A stretch of DNA of 64,000 bases from Anthopleura xanthogrammica (Eukaryota; Cnidaria; Anthozoa; Actiniaria; Actiniidae). Below the pieces are notes generated by a model. That model saw nothing but the letters and a program-made list of their open reading frames with translations. It had not been told where the DNA came from and did no database searches. Positions 55,618-64,000 of the stretch are shown piece by piece. Numbering within the stretch: position 1 is the stretch's first letter; each line of letters begins with the position of its first letter. The translations under genes were made by a program, and so were the position numbers. Where the stretch lies: positions 8,863,966 through 8,927,965 of the forward strand of contig OZ025217.1 in assembly GCA_964019055.1 (NCBI GenBank), given 5' to 3'.

Positions 55618-56513
55618 GTAAGTGATAATTGTTGCTGTATTACCACTATTTGAATTAATTGCACATAGCAGTGAAAACAATGATAACTCCAGTGACTGCA
55701 GCTTTTTTGCAATATCCTTGGATGGTCAGATATGTCAATTTTTCATTTGAATTCATAATTTACTACTACTAAGCAAAAATTGAAATTTTAACTTCTTTGA
55801 TTAAAGTTTTAATATATTGTTTTAATGAAGCCTTTTGTAAGAAAGCAACAGGGGCGTAGTGAGAACCCAGGAGTTAAGGGGCAGCAAGAATATATATATT
55901 AAAAATATATATAAATACCAAAAAAAAATTCTCATATCTCATATTACTCCTTTCACGTGATGTCAAAGCAGCTCAATTTGGAGGACAGAACAAAAGAATT
56001 TCAATCTCCTGAGAATTTTAAACTAGTGTTTTGCCCTCCAAATGGAGCTGCATTCAGAAGTGCTGCCATTGCCTATGTATTAAAATGCCTGAGATAACAA
56101 ATGCTCTGCATGACATCAATAAATAAATCAAATTATTTAATATGCATGGTGTTACACAAACATCTAGGCTCAGTTTCTGGGGGAGTGGAGAGAGAATGGC
56201 AGGCACACCAAAACCACCACCGCTGGTAATCGAGCTTAATAAACATCTGCTACCTTATTTATTCTTATTTTGGCATGAAGTATTGTTTTCATTATCATGC
56301 AGTGGTGTAGGGGGAAGATGGGACCCTTCCTACAATTCCATTTTAGCATGAAAAATAAGAGACCTTTTTAACTGAATTTCATTACATTCCGGGATAATGG
56401 AAAATTACTGTGTGACTAAATGGATCTCCAGGCTCTATATGGCTTGTAAATTATGAAGTTCCTAAGGATTTGATGAAAAGAATGAGGGAGGGAAGAAGGG
56501 AGAAAGGAAGGGG
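55618..56513. other. Leader intron interval, unit B
   Basis: Counterpart of 34668-35594, with the CTCAATTTGGAGGACAGAAC hairpin at 55965-56050. Nothing else recognised. Confidence 0.35.
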
Positions 56514-59500
56514 ATGAGAAATGAGAAATGAGAAATGAGAAATGAGAAATGAGAAATGAGAAATGAGAAATGAGAAATGAGAAATGAGAAATGAGAAATG
56601 AGAAATGAGAAATGAGAAATGAGAAATGAGAAATGAGGAATGAGTAATGAGTAATGAGAAATGAGAAATGAGAAATGAGAAATGAGGAATGAGGAATGAG
56701 GAATGAGGAATGACAGATGACAAATTTGAAATTTGAAATGAGGAATGAGGAATGAGGAATGAGGAATGACAGATGACAAATTTGAAATGAGTAATGAGAA
56801 ATGAGGAATGAGGAATGAGAAATGAGAAATGAGGAATGAGAAATGAGAAATGAGAAATGAGAAATGAGAAATGAGAAATGAGAAATAAGAAATGAGAAAT
56901 GAGGAATGAGGAATGAGGAATGAGAAATGAGGAATGAGAAATGAGAAATGAGAAATGAGAAATGAGAACTGAGGAATGAGAAATGAGAAATGAGAACTGA
57001 GGAATGAGAAATGAGAAATGAGAAATGAGGAATGAGAAATGAGAAATGAGGAATGAGAAATGAGGAATGAGGAATGAGGAATGAGGAATGACAGATGACA
57101 AATTTGAAATGAGGAATGAGGAATGAGGAATGAGGAATGACAGATGACAAATTTGAAATGAGTAATGAGAAATGAAGACTGAGGAATGAGAAATGAGAAA
57201 TGAGAAATGAGAAATGAGGACTGAGGAATGAGAAATGAGAAATGAGAAATGAGAAATGAGGAATGAGGAATGAGGAATGAGGAATGACAGATGACAAATT
57301 TGAAATGAGGAATGAGGAATGAGGAATGAGGAATGACAAATTTGAAATGAGTAATGAGAAATGAAGACTGAGGAATGAGAAATGAGAAATGAGAAATGAG
57401 AAATGAGGACTGAGGAATGAGAAATGAGAAATGAGAAATGAGAAATAAGAAATGAGAAATGAGGAATGAGGAATGAGAAATGAGAAATGAGAAATGAGAA
57501 ATGAGAACTGAGGAATGAGAAATGAGAAATGAGAAATGAGAAATGAGAACTGAGGAATGAGAAATGAGAAATGAGGAATGAGAAATGAGAAATGAGATAT
57601 GAGAAATGAGAAATGAGAAATGAAGACTGAGGAATGAGGAATGAGGAATGAGGAATGAGGAATGACAGATGACAAATTTGAAATTTGAAATGAGGAATGA
57701 GGAATGAGGAATGAGGAATGACAGATGACAAATTTGAAATGAGTAATGAGAAATGAAGACTGAGGAATGAGAAATGAGAAATGAGAAATGAGAAATGAGG
57801 AATGAGAAATGAAAAATGAGAAATGAGAAATGAGAAATGAGAAATGAGAAATGAGAAATGAGAAATGAGGAATGAGGAATGAGGAATGAGGAATGAGGAA
57901 TGACAGATGACAAATTTGAAATTTGAAATGAGGAATGAGGAATGAGGAATGAGGAATGACAGATGACAAATTTGAAATGAGTAATGAGAAATGAGGAATG
58001 AGGAATGAGAAATGAGAAATGAGGAATGAGAAATGAGAAATGAGGAATGAGAAATGAGAAATGAGAAATGAGAAATAAGAAATGAGAAATGAGGAATGAG
58101 GAATGAGAAATGAGGAATGAGAAATGAGAAATGAGAACTGAGGAATGAGAAATGAGAACTGAGGAATGAGAAATGAGAAATGAGAAATGAGAAATGAGAA
58201 ATGAGGAATGAGAAATGAGAAATGAGGAATGAGAAATGAGAAATGAGGAATGAGGAATGAGGAATGAGGAATGAGGAATGACAAATTTGAAATGAGGAAT
58301 GAGGAATGAGGAATGACAGATGACAAATTTGAAATGAGTAATGAGAAATGAAGACTGAGGAATGAGAAATGAGAAATGAGAAATGAGAAATGAGGAATGA
58401 GAAATGAGAAATGAGAAATGAGAAATAAGAAATGAGAAATGAGGAATGAGGAATGAGGAATGAGAAATGAGGAATGAGAAATGAGAAATGAGAAATGAGA
58501 ACTGAGGAATGAGAAATGAGAAATGAGAACTGAGGAATGAGAAATGAGAAATGAGGAATGAGAAATGAGAAATGAGATATGAGAAATGAGAAATGAGAAA
58601 TGAGAAATGAAGACTGAGGAATGAGGAATGAGGAATGAGGAATGACAGATGACAAATTTGAAATGAGTAATGAGAAATGAAGACTGAGGAATGAGAAATG
58701 AGAAATGAGAAATGAGAAATGAGGAATGAGAAATGAGAAATGATAAAAGGAGAAATGAGAAATGAGAAATGAGAAATGAGAAATGAGGAATGAGAAATGA
58801 GGAATGAGAAATGAGAAATGAGAACTGAGGAATGAGAAATGAGAAATGAGAACTGAGGAATGAGAAATGAGAAATGAGAAATGAGAAATGAGGAATGAGA
58901 AATGAGAAATGAGGAATGAGAAATGAGGAATGAGGAATGAGGAATGAGGAATGACAGATGACAAATTTGAAATGAGGAATGAGGAATGAGGAATGAGGAA
59001 TGACAGATGACAAATTTGAAATGAGTAATGAGAAATGAAGACTGAGGAATGAGAAATGAGAAATGAGAAATGAGAAATGAGGACTGAGGAATGAGAAATG
59101 AGAAATGAGAAATGAGAAATAAGAAATGAGAAATGAGGAATGAGGAATGAGGAATGAGAAATGAGAAATGAGAAATGAGAAATGAGAACTGAGGAATGAG
59201 AAATGAGAAATGAGAAATGAGAAATGAGAACTGAGGAATAAGAAATGAGAAATGAGGAATGAGAAATGAGAAATGAGATATGAGATATGAGAAATGAGAA
59301 ATGAAGACTGAGGAATGAGGAATGAGGAATGAGGAATGAGGAATGAGGAATGACAGATGACAAATTTGAAATTTGAAATGAGGAATGAGGAATGAGGAAT
59401 GACAGATGACAAATTTGAAATGAGTAATGAGAAATGAAGACTGAGGAATGAGAAATGAGAAATGAGAAATGAGAAATGAGGAATGAGAAATGAGAAATGA

Positions 59501-60802
59501 GAAATGAGAAATGAGAAATGAGGAATGAGGAATGAGGAATGAGGAATGACAGATGACAAATTTGAAATTTGAAATGAGGAATGAGGAATGAGGAATGAGG
59601 AATGACAGATGACAAATTTGAAATGAGTAATGAGAAATGAGGAATGAGAAATGAGAAATGAGGAATGAGAAATGAGAAATGAGGAATGAGAAATGAGAAA
59701 TGAGAAATGAGAAATAAGAAATGAGAAATGAGGAATGAGGAATGAGGAATGAGGAATGAGAAATGAGAAATGAGAACTGAGGAATGAGAAATGAGAAATG
59801 AGAACTGAGGAATGAGAAATGAGAAATGAGAAATGAGAAATGAGGAATGAGAAATGAGAAATGAGAAATGAGGAATGAGAAATGAGAAATGAGAAATGAG
59901 GAATGAGGAATGAGGAATGAGGAATGAGGAATGACAGATGACAAATTTGAAATGAGGAATGAGGAATGAGGAATGACAGATGACAAATTTGAAATGAGTA
60001 ATGAGAAATGAAGACTGAGGAATGAGAAATGAGAAATGAGGACTGAGGAATGAGAAATGAGAAATGAGAAATGAGAAATGAGAAATGAGAAATAAGAAAT
60101 GAGAAATGAGGAATGAGGAATGAGGAATGAGAAATGAGGAATGAGAAATGAGAAATGAGAAATGAGAACTGAGGAATGAGAAATGAGAAATGAGAAATGA
60201 GAACTGAGGAATGAGAAATGAGAAATGAGGAATGAGAAATGAGAAATGAGAAATGAGATATGAGAAATGAGAAATGAGAAATGAAGACTGAGGAATGAGG
60301 AATGAGGAATGAGGAATGACAGATGACAAATTTGAAATTTGAAATGAGGAATGAGGAATGAGGAATGAGGAATGACAGATGACAAATTTGAAATGAGTAA
60401 TGAGAAATGAAGACTGAGGAATGAGAAATGAGAAATGAGAAATGAGAAATGAGAAATGAGAAATGAGAAATGAGAAATGAGAAATGAGAAATGAGAAATG
60501 AGAAATGAGAAATGAGAAATGAGGAATGAGAAATGAGGAATGAGAAATGAGAAATGAGAACTGAGGAATGAGAAATGAGAAATGAGAAATGAGAAATGAG
60601 AACTGAGGAATGAGAAATGAGAAATGAGAAATGAGGAATGAGAAATGAGAAATGAGAAATGAGAAATGAGAAATCAGAAATCAGAAATCAGAAATCAGAA
60701 ATCAGAAATGAAGACTGAGGAATGAGAAATGAGAAATGAGGAATGAGGAATGAGGAATGAGGAATGAGGAATGAGGAATGAGAAATGAGAAATGAGAAAT
60801 GA
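56514..60802 (+). repeat. 4.3 kb AAATGAG satellite with higher-order structure, unit B
   Basis: Composed of the heptamers AAATGAG, GAATGAG, GAACTGAG variants and others. Marker blocks (GACAGATGACAAATTTGAAA, AATGAAGACTGAG) return about every 190-400 bases, so the array has higher-order periods. A block of five AAATCAG units (about 60671-60709) matches the variant fixed in unit A. Minus-strand frames of 1047-1307 residues (SHFSFLI repeats) are artefacts of a stop-free 7-base unit. Confidence 0.95.
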
Positions 60803-61016
60803 GTCAATTTATTTTACTTCTGGTTTTAACTCTCTACTTTCTCCCATAATACATTGTGGTTTGGGGGTAACCCGGGTAAAAACTACACATGTTAGGCTAA
60901 AGACTGATTTTTTTGAAATGAAAATCGTTTTCTCCGGCGTAAATTATGTCACATTTGACGTCACATTTCATAAACAAATAGAAATCAAATCCGGGTGTGT
61001 ATCCCATCAGATAGAA

Positions 61017-61532
61017 TTAAGGCCACGTACACACTAATGCGTTTTCGAAACTATTTTTGTCTCATCGAAAACGCATGGAACCGTCCACACAAGTGTTTTC
61101 GTAGCGTCCACATTACTAAAGCAAATGTTGCAATATCTTCAAATGTAAATGACGTCATCGTTTTCAAAACCTGTCCACACTCAATACCATATAGACCTCC
61201 GTTTTCAGATGTCTCCAATAGCTGGGTTTCACTTGACGTCATTTCCTGTATCGTGCGGAATGTTCATCAGCTGAATCACAAGTTTTCAATAGAATTCTTT
61301 CTGGTTGACAGCACATGGTGGTCAGTGTTTGACCACCATTTGGAGCAGATAATGAGATTCAAAACTTTTATCAGCTGATTGAAACCCAGCTATTCGGAGA
61401 GCCTTTTCAAATGTATGCGTTTTCTATAAAAAACGCTAAGCATTTAAATTTTTTTAGTGTGGAGGAAAGGCCAAAACGCATCGAAAAGTATGCGTTTTTA
61501 AACGTAAACGCAATAGTCTGGACTGGGTCTAA
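61017..61532. mobile_element. Non-autonomous element, GCGTTTTCG-type ends, unit B
   Basis: Counterpart of 36594-37107, just upstream of the unit B ankyrin exon. Confidence 0.5.
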
Positions 61533-61740
61533 GATTTGATGGAAAGAAACAAGGGAAGCAATTCTGCGCCTCCGCTGGATAACCATCACCACCCTATTAA
61601 CATTATGACAAATAGTTAAATAAACTAGTTTAAAAGGGGTCTTATAATTATTTACTAAAGCTGTGGTGCTAACCCCTTGAATAAGTTGTTATTTTCCTTT
61701 GTGATAATTTTAATTTCTCTTCTTTTTGCCTTAGTGAGCC

Positions 61741-64000
61741 ATGGAAGAGCTTAAAAAGGAAATGAAAGATGCTATCTCAACGAATAATGTTGAAGAACTT
61801 CAGAGGGTAATTAATAAGGTTTGCAATGAAAAGTTTTTAACAAGCACAGAAGTAGTAAAACAGGTTCTTGGGGAATCCCTTTACCATGCTGTGATCTTGG
61901 GTCGCTACGAAATAGTTAAAAATTTGGTGAAGAATGGAGCTGATGTTAATTATGAAGACCCTTTGAAACAATCTGTGCTTCTTAAAACTGTCATGTCTGT
62001 AGCATCAGAAGAAAGTGATGAAATATTGAAATTCCTTCTTCAAAATGGTTCGAATATTAACCACAGAAGCATCAATGGCCAGTCAGACTTCATGTTTCTT
62101 ATGGCAAGCAATCGCTTAAGTTATCTTTTCCTCACAAGATTCATGGATTCACTTTGCGAAATTAAAGAAACAGACCTCCGAACAGGGGGGAGTTATCTTC
62201 ACTTAGTATTCAACCGTCCTGATGATGAAAACAAAATTTTGATAATAAGAAAATTGTTGGATAAGGGTTTGGAAGTAAACGGAAAAGACAATAATGATGA
62301 CACTCCATTACACTTAATGGCAGCTATCGCAGATTGCGAATCAATGAGATTCTTGGTAGAAAATGGAGCAGATATTCAAGCCAGAAACAGGTTAGGAGAA
62401 ACTGTTCTTCACACTTTGGCAAGTAGTAACGAATTTGATGGATTTCAAGATTCACTGAACTATCTTATGGAAATGGGACTCGACATAAATCAAACAGATT
62501 CGAACGGGAAAACTGCGATACATCATGCTCTAGTGTCAAAGGATACCGATGAAAAAGCAATTGAAGAATTTATTAAACGTGGTATTAGAATCAATGTTAA
62601 AGATTCATGTGGAAGAACTGAGTTGTATGATGCGATTGAGGAAGTAGATACACAGTATTCACCGTCAGATTTAGAACGCCGAGCTGCCGTTATCAGACTT
62701 CTTGCAAACGCTGGTGTCGATGTCAACGAAGGTGACATGTATGGTATAACCCCTTTGCATCTTGCTTCAACGAGAAATGATCTTGAAATCCTGGTCTCAT
62801 TACTCGATGCTGGTGCAGATGTCACGAAGAAAACTAAGTCGGGAGCAACTGTCTTGCACTGGAGCTGCAAAATATACAACATGGCACATGTCATTATACA
62901 TTGTTATCTAAGCGAAGGCTATGATATTAATGTTGTCGACAAGTATGGCTCAACAGCTCTGCATTGGGCAGTATGGTTCAGAATGAGTTCTGTTTCTCAA
63001 AGCTTATTGCAAGTCGGATCTGATTACACCATCAAAGATAACTCTGGAAACACCCCTCTTGATCTGGCGAAGAAATTGCTTTTTACAAAGTTTTTGGATT
63101 TGGTGGCGAACGACAAGTACAAACATTTAGAGGGTTTGGGTTTACAAGACCCTGTTATCGAGTGTGATGGCAGCTGTGAATCCTTGCATGCATGCCCTTT
63201 ATTACATTATATACCAAAAGAAGAGGGAAAACTCTGTGTTGATGAGTACATTGAGCATCTCAAAATGCATGATGCATCATTGGTAAAATGCATCAAGACA
63301 TCGTTGGATATAGAAAACATGGGTTTGTTTTATGACATAGAAGAAAACAGTTCTGTTCCGGAAGTTATGGGCAACTTAATGCAGTGCCTGAGTGAACGAG
63401 TTGGAGAGCGTAATCCGTTGTTTCGCTGTAATTTAAAACTCTCAGGTAGCGTGTACGAAAGAACAAAAGTTAGTCTTCCCAATGAATTTGACTACCTGTG
63501 GATTTTTATAGAATTCTGTAAAACGTTCACACCAGTTGAGTCACCAGCTTTTCCCGAAAGCTTCGTCAAATTGAAGCTAAGAAGTGCAGTCGATGAACCT
63601 CGCTTCAGGAGATATCTGACCAAAGAAAATTTCCTCGACAGTCGTTTGCTAATCCGTGACTTCCATAGGACAGTCAATGAAGAACTCATGTGCTTATTAA
63701 AAGATGAAAACCGTGGGCAGTTTTCTAACATCGTTTGTCTAAAGCTCTTGAATGAAATTTCTTGCTCCAATTGCAGCCTTAGCTTTCAGTTTTTTGGAAA
63801 AGAGGCGAAATTCTTTCGAATATCAATCGATGTAGTTCCAACAATTTTGTTTGAAGACTGGAAGCCACGAGAGTTTAAAGCCGTAGACTTGGGAGCACCT
63901 GCCATAGCTGGACAGCATCCCTGCTCCTTTCATGTGATCATGAAAACACCAGACCGATGCCATGTTAAAGAATTCTCTTCGTTCTTTCGTATTTCATATG
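61741..64000 (+). CDS. Ankyrin-repeat protein with Mab-21/cGAS-like domain (unit B, cut by window end)
   Basis: Paralogue of 37316-40024. The frame is open from ATG 61741 to the window edge (753 codons). The only length change is one inserted codon, a cysteine in the GSCESLHAC stretch between ankyrin and Mab-21 parts. About 15-20 residues differ from unit A, scattered (for example NTPLDL instead of NIPLDL). The GSVYERTKVSLPNEFDYLW motif and SIDVVP acidic residues are unchanged, so catalytic potential is the same as for unit A. The last ~150 codons lie outside the window. Confidence 0.85.
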   Translation, partial: MEELKKEMKDAISTNNVEELQRVINKVCNEKFLTSTEVVKQVLGESLYHAVILGRYEIVKNLVKNGADVNYEDPLKQSVLLKTVMSVASEESDEILKFLLQNGSNINHRSINGQSDFMFLMASNRLSYLFLTRFMDSLCEIKETDLRTGGSYLHLVFNRPDDENKILIIRKLLDKGLEVNGKDNNDDTPLHLMAAIADCESMRFLVENGADIQARNRLGETVLHTLASSNEFDGFQDSLNYLMEMGLDINQTDSNGKTAIHHALVSKDTDEKAIEEFIKRGIRINVKDSCGRTELYDAIEEVDTQYSPSDLERRAAVIRLLANAGVDVNEGDMYGITPLHLASTRNDLEILVSLLDAGADVTKKTKSGATVLHWSCKIYNMAHVIIHCYLSEGYDINVVDKYGSTALHWAVWFRMSSVSQSLLQVGSDYTIKDNSGNTPLDLAKKLLFTKFLDLVANDKYKHLEGLGLQDPVIECDGSCESLHACPLLHYIPKEEGKLCVDEYIEHLKMHDASLVKCIKTSLDIENMGLFYDIEENSSVPEVMGNLMQCLSERVGERNPLFRCNLKLSGSVYERTKVSLPNEFDYLWIFIEFCKTFTPVESPAFPESFVKLKLRSAVDEPRFRRYLTKENFLDSRLLIRDFHRTVNEELMCLLKDENRGQFSNIVCLKLLNEISCSNCSLSFQFFGKEAKFFRISIDVVPTILFEDWKPREFKAVDLGAPAIAGQHPCSFHVIMKTPDRCHVKEFSSFFRISY

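Larger units (their letters stand above)
40569..64000. repeat. Segmental tandem duplication, unit B (continues past the window)
   Basis: Same gene and repeat order as 18890-40568. At the right edge the window is still inside the ankyrin-Mab-21 exon. The offset from unit A grows from 21,679 to 24,428 bases, mostly through the larger heptamer satellite. Confidence 0.95.

Noticed and set aside
56416..60385. Three overlapping minus-strand frames of 1047-1307 residues
   Set aside because: They translate a 7-base satellite in all frames (SHFSFLI repeats); no start context, domain or codon bias.

Overview
The window looks like nuclear DNA of an animal, most likely an anthozoan cnidarian (sea anemone or coral group). 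It is AT-rich, its genes have spliceosomal introns, and it is crowded with short non-autonomous DNA transposons (foldback/MITE type), degenerate LINE and tRNA-SINE pieces, satellites and long G/C homopolymers. One gene matches the cysteine spacing of the small cysteine-rich peptides (SCRiPs) known from hexacorals. The species call is inference. Gene models were built by reading splice sites and codon phase by eye; no database search was possible.

Layout. (1) 1-5.7 kb: a four-coding-exon + strand gene for a secreted 137-residue precursor with two eight-cysteine SCRiP-like domains. Its large intron holds LINE, SINE and MITE debris. (2) 5.7-12.7 kb: no convincing gene, a dense field of foldback elements and repeats, then an orphan minus-strand first exon near 12.7-12.8 kb. 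(3) 13.85-17.01 kb: a two-exon minus-strand gene for a type II membrane protein of the DUF229 (alkaline phosphatase/sulfatase-like) family. (4) 17.0-18.9 kb: a pyrimidine tract and a transposon-like segment. (5) 18,890-40,568: tandem duplication unit A. (6) 40,569 to beyond 64,000: unit B, the same unit again, longer mainly because of a 4.3 kb heptanucleotide satellite.

Each duplication unit carries two genes on the + strand. The first encodes a secreted protein with signal peptide, PAN/apple domain and a C-type lectin domain that is interrupted by a complete laminin-G-like (concanavalin-type) domain. The inserted part is a phase-1/phase-1 three-exon cassette. The second encodes ankyrin repeats followed by a Mab-21/cGAS-like nucleotidyltransferase domain with the E-x-D and distal D active-site residues present. 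A plausible theme is recognition and innate immunity: an extracellular lectin-type receptor or effector next to a cytosolic cGAS-like sensor, amplified together. That link is inference from domain content and co-duplication.

The two units are nearly identical in most exons and introns but differ at informative places: private MITE insertions, a perfect hAT-type excision footprint, different satellite states, and a burst of amino-acid change confined to the nested laminin-G cassette. Between the units, downstream of the ankyrin gene of unit A, lies a 183 bp hairpin with perfect 51 bp arms and a hammerhead-ribozyme-like core.
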